The translations under genes and the position numbers were made by a program. Of a DNA stretch of 64,000 bases, positions 24,303-36,235 are shown one piece after another. This stretch comes from Arcuatula senhousia (taxonomy: Eukaryota; Mollusca; Bivalvia; Mytilida; Mytilidae), in the NCBI GenBank assembly GCA_963971305.1, contig OZ020309.1, positions 14,501,001 to 14,565,000 on the forward strand, in the 5' to 3' direction. The notes beneath the pieces were generated by a model. It saw only the letters and a program-made list of their open reading frames with translations. It was not told the origin of the DNA and searched no databases. Position 1 is the stretch's first letter, and every line of letters begins with the position of its first letter.

Positions 24303-25965
24303 TAACTGTTTTATACACGTTTTGGAATTTGAATTTTGAACACTTTACATTCCGTATGTGTTTGTTTTTATCTATTTATCAAGTCATACTTTTTGTTTTA
24401 TCTACGGACTTTTGACTAATGGCTGAAATATCGTCTTCTGGGACCTCTTGTTTCATACAGTTCCTAACCAAATTTTCCTGTCAAACGGGAGGGCGCTCAT
24501 CCGGCACGCCAGTTCTAAATCCGCCTTTGGCGATGTGCATTCTCTTTTGTCATTCTCAACGAAAAAATGGAGACTAATGCTGGTCAATGCATTTAATTGG
24601 TCTTATATCTTTTTTACAGCCATGTTGTTTTGGTTTATTTATCTGAAAATCACTTATTAATTGTGCAGAAAGTGTCACAAAACGTCTTCAGTGTCTTACA
24701 TTTTATACCCCTACTCGTGATAGAGGAGGATTATATTGAAGTCACCTTATCCGTTTTTTCATTACAAACTTTCGTAACAAATTTATCGGCATCTAATTTG
24801 GTACACAGCTTAAGCATAACAAGTTTACCATGCCTCCTTATTCAAGGTCAGTATTCATCTTTTTACCGACTTTTTAAAGGTAAAAATGTACAATTTTTCG
24901 TAACAAAATTCGCGGCTTCTACTGAAAGGTTCATTTCAAATGCGATCCACAGCTTAAGTGGGACGAGTTCTAACGTGCCTCCCGTAAACAGGTCAGTCGG
25001 ACATTTACTTCCTGTTTCAAGAAAGTTCAATTGGGGATATCTTAAGGACGACTAAGCGAGTAACATGAGCCGAGTTGTTATACCTTACTTTTGGTTGTTG
25101 CTCGGATTTTCCGGACTAAAAAGTTGTCTTTCCGGTTTTATTGATATCGTTATCGTTACTCTCATCGTTGCTTCGGCCAAATCAAGGGGGTATAACTCCA
25201 AGTATTTTAGGGTACAGATGTGCAGACCAGATAATTTCTGTACCCACCCCATTCATATATACGCCTGCTTTAAAAAAGACGCCCATTCATATATTCTTAA
25301 TTAATCTAAAATTACTTAAACTTGGCATATTTTATAGATATTCTATTAAAATTAAAGCTTGAATGGTAAAAGTTACCAAATGCATGTACAATTAGTGTCA
25401 ACATGGATGCTCGGTCACCCTTTTTCTATTGATATATGACATTGGTGAAAAGAATATACTTTATCATATATGCAGCATCTAAAATTTGCACCCTTTTCAC
25501 CTATTGGACATCCAAAAAGTACACCCTACCGGGCCGCACATGAATGTATAGTAAGTTCAATCAACAGCCCCCAAAGTTTAGGGCAATTGTCTTATCTTAT
25601 ACAACCATCATTTAATTTTCATTTGAATAGACGAAACGCGCGTCAGGCGTAGCAAAATTTATTGTCTGGAACTTTGTTGTCATTTGTATTTCGAACACAC
25701 GTGAAGGTTAGCACTGCTGGTGGAGTGTAAATTCCCCGAGGTTAGCCCGCTACGGCACCAACACTTTTTGAGTTGGAGAATACATCAAAGCTTTAAATTA
25801 TTCGTCTAAATTTCAAAATTGTCTAAACCCTAAGGTTCTTCCTACCCCAGACATAGGTTGATTATCTTAGTAATAATTTGGTTCCCCAGTTTGGTATTTT
25901 TGGTTATACTGTTCTATGCTCTTCATATTCATACAGTGTTTGGCATTTTCAATATTTTTGGTAGA

Positions 25966-26009
25966 GCGCCTCCGATGAGTCTTGAATAGACGAAACGCGC
26001 GTCAGGCGT
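25966..26009 (+). ncRNA. Hammerhead-ribozyme-like motif (type I), U4C variant
   Basis: Elements in order: GCGCCT (stem I, 5'), CCGATGA (core; canonical CTGATGA has T at the second place), GTCT-TGAAT-AGAC (stem II and loop), GAA, ACGCGCGT (short stem III with GCGC loop), C (cleavage position after GT), AGGCGT (stem I, 3'). Stem I pairs over six bases. The U-to-C change in the core should weaken cleavage. An identical motif lies at 26,325-26,368. Confidence 0.65.
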
Positions 26010-26324
26010 AGCAAAATTTATTGTCTGGAACTTTGTTGTCATTTGTATTTCGAACACACGTGAAGGTTAGCACTGCTGGTGGAGTGTAAATTCCCCGAGG
26101 TTAGCCCGCTACGGCACCAACACTTTTTGAGTTGGAGAATACATCAAAGCTTTAAATTATTCGTCTAAATTTCAAAATTGTCTAAACCCTAAGGTTCTTC
26201 CTACCCCAGACATAGGTTGATTATCTTAGTAATAATTTGGTTCCCCAGTTTGGTATTTTTGGTTATACTGTTCTATGCTCTTCATATTCATACAGTGTTT
26301 GGCATTTTCAATATTTTTGGTAGA

Positions 26325-26368
26325 GCGCCTCCGATGAGTCTTGAATAGACGAAACGCGCGTCAGGCGT
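26325..26368 (+). ncRNA. Hammerhead-ribozyme-like motif, second tandem copy
   Basis: Same arrangement and same core substitution as the copy 359 bp upstream, showing the change predates the tandem duplication. Confidence 0.6.
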
Positions 26369-28648
26369 AGCAAAATTTATTGTCTGGAACTTTGTTGTCA
26401 TTTGTATTTCACTTCAGGATTGAATAAAAACGGATAAAATGGGTTTAGTTCATTAAAAGAAGTAGAAACTTGGTATACATGTGTGTGTAGCTTCAGGCAC
26501 CATGTGCATGCATCAAAATGACCAATAAGTAGCTGCCGACACTTTGATTTCCGTCTTACAAACAGTTAAAAAGTATGTAACAAGAGTACAATTGCTCTTT
26601 TTCCGAGGAATAAAAATATACTGGTGTAACAAAATAATTCATTTTAAAACTGCTATCCACTTCTTTTTTCAATTTTTTTAAAAAGTAAAATTTTGTCCAC
26701 TAGTAAAACTTTTAATGCCTGTGCATTGTCCGACGAGCTTTGAATTACTTTGACGTGGCCTTGTGTAATTTAAATATTATTTTCCTGCATGCATGTACCT
26801 CCGAAAAAAGGATCCTATTACAGCATGGGTCTGTGAATCAGAAAAGGGGACTTAAGGGAACATATATGGATGTTTTGGCAAGGCGTAGTCATGTCATACC
26901 CAGTTTTGATAATTCTTTTCTTCATTGTATTCATCATTTAAAAAAATCAATAACCAAATGTGAATGAATGTAAAGTATCTTGTCTCTATTACAATGCTAC
27001 ATGGGTCGAGGTTGAGCAACACCCAATTTTTTTATAATATTCTTGATTCCTTATAAGTTCAAAGGATATTTTCATTTAGAAATTTTGTTTCGTTACGACT
27101 TATATCTGGAACATATTTCATACTCTTTCGTTTTTAATATTATTACTTATTAACAAACTGTACAAAGCTAAGCTATTTTTCTTCTAAGTAGGAGTTACGG
27201 GCACCTCGGAGTACCCTTAAAATTTTAAGTAAGATTGTGTGAAAAACAGCGTTCGTGATACACCTAACGACCCTAAAAATTGACTAAGATGATCGTAAGA
27301 AAATTATCGACTTTCTAGAGACTCAAATTAAGATTGTAATTTAAGAACTCACTTACGAACAAGTTAAGATTTTCTTAAAATTCCAAAGTTTTAAGAGTTG
27401 TCAATCATCCAAAGAGAGCTTCGTGATACACTCTTTAGAGATAAGATCACGGTAAGATGATCTTAAGCTTAAAGAACGTTTCATGATACTGGCCCCTGGA
27501 CCGAAGGTCCATGTGAGCTTTTACCATCACTTGGCGTCCGTCGTCGTCGTCGTCGTCTGTCGTCGTCTGTCGTCGTCTGTAAACAATTTTTCAAACGTTA
27601 ACTTGTCCAACACCATAAGTCCAATTGCAACCAAACTTGGTATAGTTGTTTAGTGGCATTATGTGTATAAAACTATCGTTCGGATTTTTGATTCGTAAAA
27701 AAACATGGCCGCCATGGCTAAAAATAGAACAGGGGGGTCAAATACAGTTTTTTGCAAATAACTCAAAAAAAAAAAAATGTTGATTGTTTACATTTCGCCA
27801 CCATCGTTATTTACATCGTAAAAATATTAAAAACACAGAGAGCTTTTTCTGCAGGGGAGAATTGAATACCACTAGATATAAGACTGATAAAGAAAAGAAA
27901 AACAAACTAAACTAATGACTAACTACATTTCTATTTATATGAAACTAAACATGCTAGCAAAACAACCAACCAGTATTGCATTGTGTGACAATCAACATAT
28001 TTGCTTTGCTAGTAGAGCTACAAAACTCTTAATAAGTTTTATGAATTTTAAAAATTGTGTTTATCTTCTTACAAACAAAACACCCATAACTGTTTATCTA
28101 TTGTCGACTAAAGACAAACTGACATCCACACATTTGATACACAAAATAAACAAAAATAATTATGATTCACAATGCATAATTTCTAGCATATCCTAAGCAA
28201 TGTTAAAACTATCAATCACAATAAAAATCTTATTCCTTTAACATGTTAATCAAACCTTTCGGCCATTACATTGAAACATCTATTAAGCAATGAAACCATT
28301 GCAGTCACTTAGACTTGGTTCATTAAAAGATTATTTCAAATAGCTCTCTACCATAGGTCTTATCAAACTTGTACATGTACTTATCAAACACAATGAAAAA
28401 CTTCTGCATGAGAACTTATTCCCTGTATAATATATCATTTGCGTTTCTTATTCAAAACATGTTATAAAAGTGGAAAGTATCTCAACTATAACTGTCAAAA
28501 ACTTCACTATTTAAAAGAATCTAACTGAAAAAGAAACAAAACCTACTAACATTATACTGATCACTTAACAAAACAAAACAAAATATAAACAAAATATTTA
28601 CAAAAGAGGAGGAGGTCGTTTTTCTATTGCAAATCTGGCTTTTGCATT

Positions 28649-29941
28649 TTAACTTGAAAGAGGGACCCAGATTGCATTCTCGGCGGGTTCCCCGGAGACA
28701 TGAACTAAATACTGTCTCCTCTTGCCATCAGTCAGTCTCCGAGCCAATACACGTTTCACTTTGTGGAATCCATCTGAATCCGACGAAACGGAATAGGCGG
28801 TGACGTCCTCAATAGGATCGATATGATCAGAATTTCTAAATCGCATTGGTTTTCGGACTTGTCGTTTTGACTTTCGTATTTCCTGTACTGGTAAAACTGC
28901 TACATTGGGTTTAACAATCGAAGTTTGTGTCTCTGCATTAACAAATTTAATGTCTTTGGAAGTTTTGATCACTTTAAAATACGGCGATGGATTGGGCGTT
29001 CTGATATATCCTTGTTTTAACCTGTCTTTGTGTATGCCATCATTGAATTGTCTCTTCCTTGTTGGATCTCGGAGAAGCACCATATGATCTGTCAATACTT
29101 TTTCAATAATAAACGGTCCCGTGAATTTGTACTTCAACTTCTGGCCCTGGCCGGTTGGATTCTCCGATAAAAATACATAGTCTCCTTTTTCGAAAATGGT
29201 TTCGGCAATAATGTCTTTATTAGCATTATCTAACATTTAACATGAGAGTCAATAATATTTTCCTTAACATGGCTTTGAATAATTTCAATTTTATTCTTCT
29301 GGTTATTCAGATATGGTCTGACATCTTTCGGTGTTGTATCAAGGTCTCTTGGTATGATAGAATGTGTCAATGGGAACTTCGGGCGTTGACCAAAAATGAC
29401 TTCAAATAGTGAATATCCTAATGTTGAATTTACGGACGAATTCAAAGAAAATATGATTGCAGACAAGACTTCATCCCAACATTTGTCTTCCATGTATGGT
29501 GTCAAATGTTCTGCAATATTAGAATGCGTTCGATCACAGGCCCCAAGACAATGATGAACGAAACTAGGTGTAAACTGTTGTTCTATGCCAAGCATTTTGC
29601 ATACCTCCTTTGTAACGCTTTATATAAACTCAGAACCTCTGTCAGATATAACAGTGTCACATATTCTAAATATTAAACATTGCATTGGATACGGTAACGG
29701 CGTCCTTGTTTCTCAGTGGTATTCCAACATTAAATTTTGAAAACATGTCTACAGCTGTAAAAACGTAAGCGTTACCTTTGCGAGTAACAAGTAGTTGGCC
29801 ATACAAGTCAATTTGCCACACATCGAACGGTCGTGAAGGAGTTTGATAAGCAGTTATCTTCGATTTCGCCATTGTTTTTGTGTGTTTCCTCTTTTGACAT
29901 TCTGTACAAGATCTTACATAATCGCTTACAATTGTCGACAT
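28649..29941 (-). pseudogene. Ty3/Gypsy-type integrase remnant, copy A
   Basis: Three minus-strand frames in order encode a retroviral-type integrase. The zinc-finger half has CTECQKRKH; the upstream His half is absent. The core has WQIDLYG (first Asp), SDRGSEF (second Asp) and GACDRTH, where the catalytic Glu of the other copies is Asp (spacing 35 residues). Then come FGQRPKFPL and a C-terminal domain with EKGDYVFLS, ending in a chromodomain-like KVKRVLARRLTDG...AIWVP stretch. Copy A also has a stop two codons after SDRGSEF. Two frameshifts, near 29,670 and 29,232, are shared with copies B and D. No protease, RT or RNase H was found upstream. Not functional as it stands. Confidence 0.8.
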
Positions 29942-30084
29942 TAGTTACCGGCATCAAATTAGGACCTACCGATTGAGAATATACGTAAAATAAACATTTT
30001 AATAGGAAGGGGAAACATCAGTTTTTTTTTGTAAACTAAAGCATTTCTATAGTTTTAATTTGTATTTACAAAGCACTGCACACG

Positions 30085-30413
30085 TTATAATACTAAATTG
30101 CGGATGGCTGGACGTATAGATAGGTAAAGTTCCACAGCTTCTTCGGCATCATCAGGGCGTTGAAAAGTTCATTCTTCCATTTCCAATACGCATAGTCTAT
30201 ATACAGGTCATTGTCACATGGGATGTCAAAGTTAGGTGTCGGACACTCCCGGTTACAAACCTCTAACTTCAGGGCATCACAAAAAGTCCTCCGTGTCGAA
30301 TAGCTCTGGACAATTGTATAGATATTTATAGGTTTTCCACATGGCGTCCTTCCATGCTTTGTTCGTCGCAAGCTATGGTTGTTCCACGTTTGCATTACTG
30401 TTTCTAATTCTTT
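30085..30413 (-). pseudogene. Long-TIR family transposase, exon 2 (C-terminus), copy A
   Basis: Begins at an AG acceptor at 30,413. It reads TWNNHSLRRTKHGRTPCGKP, then in shifted frames ELFDTED-like, CNRECPTPNFDIPCDNDLY, and a C-terminal YLSL-like end. Small indels relative to the intact exon at 50,043-49,711 break the frame. The matching DDE exon is missing from this block. Confidence 0.7.
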
Positions 30414-31350
30414 CTGAAAGTAAAAAAACTAAATATAATGCGATGATTGTACTTTGAAAACAGTATGCAAATATCTGAAAATTATTTTCATCAGGCCTCG
30501 AATCCGAAGTCAGCCACATACGGAACATGAAACCTTGATTAAAATATTCCTGTTATTGCACATTGAAAAAATCTTTATTTATTACAAATTATTGTCCAGA
30601 CTAATACTCTCAGAGTACTAATTTCCATTAGTCCACAATTCAATAATTTGCCGAACTTGCAATTTATATTTCTCAAGGTCGCATATAAGGCAAAAAATAT
30701 TTCATTCGATTCGCTTCTGATGAGTATAGATCTAGACTGAGTTTAATGCAGTTGGTTTTAAGAGAAATGTTTTGCGGAGTTTATAAAAACTTTGAACGAT
30801 TCGCGTGTTCGGTACATGTACCCGTTGCTAAGACAATTGGCCAAAGTTTATGAAATGCACTAATAAGTTGAAAATTGACTGCGTCGGTCCTGATCAAGAA
30901 TTTACTATCTGGCAAACCTTATTTTCGTATTCACAAGAAATGACTTCATTTTGAGATCATATACCAATTATAAAGTTAATATACCTATTTTTTTGTATTC
31001 TGTTTGTGTTGGATTAAATATCCAATCATCCGGTATCTGTTCCATAACAAGTTGTTTATCAATGAAAAATAAATCTTAGTAATTACGTCCCTTGATCAAA
31101 TTTCGATAGCAACAGATTAAAAGGAATTGGATCTTTTACTATTGCCAGTAAAATAGAATTTTCAAACCAATTTATATCAATAGTACATGTAATTACCTTA
31201 CATTTCCATGAGTTATGAGAATGTACTGCATGTATTACGCCTTGTGCAATTTTTAAAGGTTGAGTTGACATATTCTTTTCCTTTCCAACGTACGCCAAGT
31301 TTTATTCGAATTATTAAGCTACGCGTCTTATTTTACTTTTTAAACAACAG

Positions 31351-33399
31351 TTTTAGTCCATCAGCCAACTCTGAAAAGACGTCATATTTAAAAGTTGAGT
31401 GGATACCCCCGTAGACCGAATTTTTATGGTGCAAAAATTTAGTATTACATCTAAGCTTCATAATTCCAAATGTTATACTTGTATAAAATATGCGGAAAAT
31501 AGCGTAAAAATCATTTTTCTGGACCCTCTGGTGAGCAATTGAAAAGTAGTCATTCATTTATTTTCAATAAATTGAACATGGGGTTGAAAACTTCAATTAC
31601 TGTTTTATAAATCTATAGTATGCATAGGGATTATTGACTTAGGAAAAGAATTTGCATCATAACAATGTCTAAAAGAGATATTTTTTAGATTTAAAATTGC
31701 TAATTATTACGTTCAAAATTTCCCTATTTTTACAATTTGCGAATGTCTTCCTATGACTTCGCACGTATCACAGGTAAAATTTACTCAACAAGATTCACCT
31801 AATTACAATGGTCACAATTAAAAATATTAAAACCACCAAGATTTGATAAAAACAGCGTTTAACAGAAAAATCCATTTTTAATGTCCATGTGCGGATTGTA
31901 ATGGTTTGACCGATATGGTTTTATTTTTTAAATTATTAAATGTGAAGGTCACTTTTTCTATTTTTAGAATCAATATTTTTTATGATTTTAAGTCATTTCT
32001 ATGGTATTTTTTTAAAACCAACATAAAAGAAGTTATATTACAGTAAAGGTGATTTTTTTACATTATTGAAAACAAAGTTATAACCAATTAATCACGTTTT
32101 CTTGTTTTTGGCCTGTTTGACTTTACTTTAGGTCAGGTGCGTTTGACTTTACTTTAGGTCAGGTGCGTTTGACTTTATTTATACTTATATGAAATATTTA
32201 CATTACTTTTTACTTATAACTTATCTATTCTTTATTTCAGGCGACAATTTAAATCGAGCTGTCGCCTTAAAATAATGTAACTATGTCGTTTTGTAAATTT
32301 AGTTTTTGTTCCAATTCTATTGTTATGAAATCAAAGAATGGATGAGGGGGTTGGTCTTTTCCTAAAATAATATTATGAATCTGAATTTTGATGAAAAATA
32401 TTTAAGTAACAGAGGATAAAATATTTTGAAGAAGGATTTCTGCCATATAGAATAATGCTAATAATGAAAACAAAAATTTGTCTCGAGACACCTTTATGAA
32501 AAAAATAATTGTCTGATCGGAACAAACCCACCCCCTCTTTTCGTGGTAATGGTCTGTCTCATAAAAAAAGAGTACTAGAAGACAAGAAGTCCTCATTGAT
32601 GATGGATTTTTACAATACTGCATTCCATTTTAAAGATTTAACAGCAATGTCATCTCATTCCTAAACATTCCCAAAGACTCCGCCACATACACAGACGAAC
32701 AATTAGGATTTTTCGGACGATTGCTGTTGTTAAGAATCAAAAGCACACCAAAGTTTCTCAGGCAATACTGGTACTGGTCAGCTGTAAATGAACAGAAAAT
32801 GGTGCTGAAGCTTTTTTCATTGCAAAGGGCACGTTTATCTTCATGTACCAGCATATGCTCTTAACCTTGAAGTGTCTGTTCCCATAGAAAGTTTGTATCC
32901 GTTTGCTCAGTTACCTTTTCCCAAACGATGTCAGAATTTTGTATTTTTATCTATAAAGTATTCTGTTAACAGGAAGTAGTTGAGTAATTCCCTAACTCTA
33001 TTAAGAAATATAGAGTTAAGTTACATAAAAATTGAGACGGAATACTTAATAACTTTGCAGAGCGACGCTCGATTTAAGAAGACGAACAATCAAAAAGTGA
33101 GCCTATGTATGTCGCTTCTGTCTAATGTTACTGGCGACACACAAAGAATACAAGCATTTTAGGTCTACAGAAACTTATATCATTAGTGTACCATTATTTC
33201 TTTTTTTATGTAATATCATGAAAAATGGGAAACACTGAAATCAGCAAAGTTAAAAACCACACAAATAGTAAGATTACAGTATTTGCATTTTAACACAAAA
33301 TCAGGACAAGTAGTTTTCTTTGATTTTTTTTAGAAATTTTGAATGAAGTATAAGACATGACATATTGTACTCGTGGAGAACTAGACTAGCTATCTTTTT
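31351..33399. other. Intergenic DNA between blocks A and B
   Basis: AT-rich. A short direct repeat of about 26 bp (TTTGACTTTACTTTAGGTCA, 2.5 copies) lies at 32,110-32,180. The segment TAGTCCATCAGCC...GGATACCCCC near 31,353-31,412 has an inverted counterpart near 35,240-35,290, so the A-B interval is bounded by inverted sequence. No gene is recognised. Confidence 0.4.
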
Positions 33400-34140
33400 A
33401 TATCACGTTCCGTTATACAAGTATTGATAATGTCCTTTCACTGAACAATTCTCTATTTGGTGACTTTCTCCATCTCATATATCCTCAGGAACCTGAAATA
33501 AGGGACACAATGGATTCTAGGAAGTCTGCTTCATATTTAGATTTACATCTCGTAATTGACTCTCAAGGAATACTTCAACAAAGCTCTATGACAAACGTGA
33601 TGACTTCAACTTTCCCTTTTTGTGTAGCAACATTCCGTCCGCTCCGGCTTATGAAGTGTTCGTATCACAGTTGATTCGTTACTCCAGAGCTTGCGGCAAT
33701 TACATCGATTCCTTGGCAGAGCGTCACGTTTTGTACGGTAGATACCGTGCACTCGTAGACAATCTCTCAAATGAGTGCAGATGTTGGTTTGTCTTAGAAA
33801 TTTGTTTTGTCTTCCTTTACCAGATTTGACACACTGAATTGAAAATTAGCAACACGACAGATGTGATATAGCAGCCAAAAACCGCTTACTCTTCCGGAGC
33901 ACCCGAGTTAACTCTTGTTACGACTTGAGTTGGCGTTGTTGATTTCCGTTCGGTTGATTTTGTGTTTTGTGTTTCTTCGTACTGTTCTTGTTCATGTTTA
34001 CCGGTTTTGTCGTTGCCCTTTCGGACTTTTGACACTCGAATGCCCTATTTGTGCCTGTTTGCTTCTTTCAAGTCATTCGTCGGTTAGCACAATCACTAAC
34101 TTCGATGGTTTGGTGATTTCAACTTCGTTTAGTTAACTTC
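33400..34140 (+). pseudogene. Decayed Penelope-like reverse transcriptase and 3' tail
   Basis: Plus-strand sequence corresponds to the catalytic-block-to-C-terminus part of the copy at 9,931-10,746. YIDNVLSLNNS (from YIDDVLSLNN) lies near 33,415, KSASYLDLHL near 33,525 and CSNIPSAPAYEVFVSQ near 33,620. Several frameshifts separate them. The tail includes TTCCGGAGCACCCGAGTT near 33,893. No intact frame remains. Confidence 0.75.
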
Positions 34141-35291
34141 TTTCTGGGAAAAATTGACCAAACTCTACGACATTGCTCAGCAGCATAAAAAAGTTCACAA
34201 TAAAAAGGCCTGTTTTTCAAAATACAGTTAGTTACGATTGTAAAGAGAGTTTCTTTTTTGTTGTTTTAGAAGTACGCTTATTGCTTTGAATTTCGTTAAA
34301 ATCTAGATTCTTTAGAAGACGGCACAGGAAACAACTGCCAACAATGAAGAAGCTAAATATGGATCTTTAAAGTATTTACAAATATACCAGTAGTAATTTC
34401 AAAAGGCAAAACAATCATAACAAAGCGTCAAATAAATTAAAAAAAAAAGATCCATATAGAACTTTATTAATTGGCTGGCATATTTCCTCGATAACAGTAA
34501 CTTTGTATCCCTTTATAACTAAGTGCAACAAACGGTCAAACATGCAGCGCCATTATTGTATACATGTTGTATGCTGCCTTGCAAAATGATCCAAAATGCA
34601 CATGTACGTGTATTTATGGCAACTTTTAAACGACAATTAAGACTAAAGTTCTTATATTCTGATACTATAGTTTCAAAAAGGTCAAATATTTAAACTAAAA
34701 ATGAAAAAATATATAATGAAACACATTATGTTGATCATTTGTATTTACACATGAAAAAAATATAGATTTCAGGCGACTGGGGCCACATTCATAAATACCG
34801 AAACTTTTCAACCGGTACCACAAATATTTTAATGGAATTGTTTTATTTAATTTGTTATGTTGTAGGTAGATTCTTTCCACAAAATATTCCACCTAGCTAT
34901 CCTATTTTTTTAGGAAATGAAAAAAGAAAATGAAAAAAAACTCATTTTAGTCATTCCTTGTTTTATCTCCCTTTAAGACTTCTTTGAGTGAAAATTTTAA
35001 CAAACTTTTGTCTGTCGTTGGTTGTCTGGACAACATTTAATATGTTAAAAGTTTTCTTTTCAAAAATATTGTAGTAGACTTAGTTTAATAGAATGTTTTA
35101 TAAGGGTTGAATTTTTTTGACAGTTTATAGTACCCCTAAAGGGGCCTCTGTTATACCAGTTTCCGCATCTTTTTGCAAAGTATAACAAGTTGCAAAATAA
35201 AGTTCACATGTTTGTCCTTTGATTTCTGCAATAAAAAATCGGTCTACAGGGGTATCCACTCAAATTATTTTTTCCGGACCTGGCTGATGGA
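34141..35291. other. Intergenic DNA
   Basis: AT-rich, no recognisable gene. The final ~70 bases (GGTCTACAGGGGTATCCACT onward) mirror sequence at 31,360-31,420. Confidence 0.35.
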
Positions 35292-36235
35292 CTATTTACA
35301 TTGTAGAAATGATCTCTGAATAACATAATATGTGTCCCATATATGATAACTGTCAGATCCTTATGCAATAAATGCAAAAATGTTGATTGTTTACATTTCG
35401 CCACCATCGTTATTTACATCGTAAAAATATTAAAAACACAGAGAGCTTTTTCTGCAGGGGAGAATTGAATACCACTAGATATAAGACTGATAAAGAAAAG
35501 AAAAACAAACTAAACTAATGACTAACTACATTTCTATTTATATGAAACTAAACATGCTAGCAAAACAACCAACCAGTATTGCATTGTGTGACAATCAACA
35601 TATTTGCTTTGCTAGTAGAGCTACAAAACTCTTAATAAGTTTTATGAGATTTAAAAATTGTGTTTTTATCTTCTTACAAACAAAACACCCATTGTCGACT
35701 ATAGACAAACTGACATCCACACATTTGATACACAAAATAAACAAAAATAATTATGATTCACAATGCATAATTTCTAGCATATCCTAAGCAATGTTAAAAC
35801 TATCAATCACAATCAAAATCTTATTCCTTTAACAGGTTAATCAAACCTTTCGGCCATTACATTGAAACATCTATTAAGCAATGAAACCATTGCAGTCACT
35901 TAGACTTGGTTCATTAAAAGATTATTTCAAATAGCTCTTTACCATAGGTCTTATCAAACTTGTACATGTACTTATCAAACACAATGAAAAACTTCTGAGA
36001 ACTTATTCCCTGTATAATATATCATTTGCGTTTCTTATTCAAAACATGTTATAAAAGTGGAAAGTATCTCAACTATAACTGTCAAAAACTTCACTATTTA
36101 AAAGAATCTAACTGAAAAAGAAACAAAACCTACTAACATTATACTGATCACTTAACAAAACAAAACAAAATATAAACAAAAAATTTACAAAAGAGGAGGA
36201 GGTCGTTTTTCTATTGCAAATCTGGCTTTTGCATT

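Larger units (their letters stand above)
25622..26411 (+). repeat. 359-bp tandem repeat (2.2 units) of the GAAACGCGCGTC family
   Basis: GAATAGACGAAACGCGCGTC starts at 25,625, 25,984 and 26,343, a period of exactly 359 bp, with the copies nearly identical. The array begins inside the hammerhead-like motif and ends after GTTGTCATTTGTATTTC. A reverse-strand copy lies at 63,805-64,000 and a strongly diverged one at 56,230-56,560. I recognise this family as abundant in mussel genomes from memory only. Confidence 0.9.
23490..27494. mobile_element. 4.0-kb inverted-repeat DNA element with CCTGG target duplication
   Basis: Ends are GCCCAGTATCATGAAAC and GTTTCATGATACTGGCC. They are inverted and lie between two CCTGG copies (23,485-23,489 and 27,495-27,499). 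The similarity of the arms continues, loosely, through runs of CTTAAGAT / TCGTAAG words for about 200-300 bases. No transposase motif was found in frames such as 24,597-25,055, so it appears non-autonomous. Two further repeats sit inside: a TA-flanked MITE at 24,094-24,302 and the 359-bp tandem repeat at 25,622-26,411. Confidence 0.75.
23474..27776. repeat. AGCTCACCTGG palindromic repeat, split by a 4-kb insertion
   Basis: The left piece (23,474-23,489) ends AGCTCACCTGG. The right piece starts at 27,495 with CCTGGACCGAAGGTCCATGT and continues through GGCGTCCGTCGTCGTCG and ATTGCAACCAAACTTGGTAT. Joined through one CCTGG they form the hairpin start (GCTCACCTGGACC / GGTCCATGTGAGC) of a repeat family abundant in bivalves. 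It ends in an A-tract near 27,770. Confidence 0.75.
27777..31350 (-). mobile_element. Composite block A (integrase remnant plus transposase exon 2)
   Basis: A 3.6-kb block nearly identical to 35,380-38,934 (block B) and to 39,030-39,793 + 45,819-45,892 + 52,050-54,440 (block C/D). Minus-strand order: tail of the long-TIR family transposase (30,413-30,085), a spacer, a Ty3/Gypsy-type integrase (29,941-28,649), then about 870 bp of non-coding 3' sequence. Blocks A and B differ from D beyond 31,010: they lose the transposase DDE exon there and carry a 340-bp segment found only in A and B. Confidence 0.75.

Noticed and set aside
25622..26411. CRISPR-like appearance of direct repeats
   Set aside because: The 359-bp units are tandem and identical in full, with no short repeat/unique spacer pattern, in a eukaryotic context.
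27535..27580. GTCGTC run as a coding low-complexity tract
   Set aside because: Part of a recognised palindromic interspersed repeat. No supporting frame.
27915..28196. 93-codon plus-strand frame MTNYISIYMKLN..., repeated at 35,518 and 39,155
   Set aside because: Duplicated only because the whole block is duplicated. The 35.5-kb copy differs by indels, and the frame lies antisense to the 3' region of the integrase. No motif.
28905..29087. 60-codon plus-strand frame present in three copies
   Set aside because: Antisense shadow of the integrase C-terminal frame.
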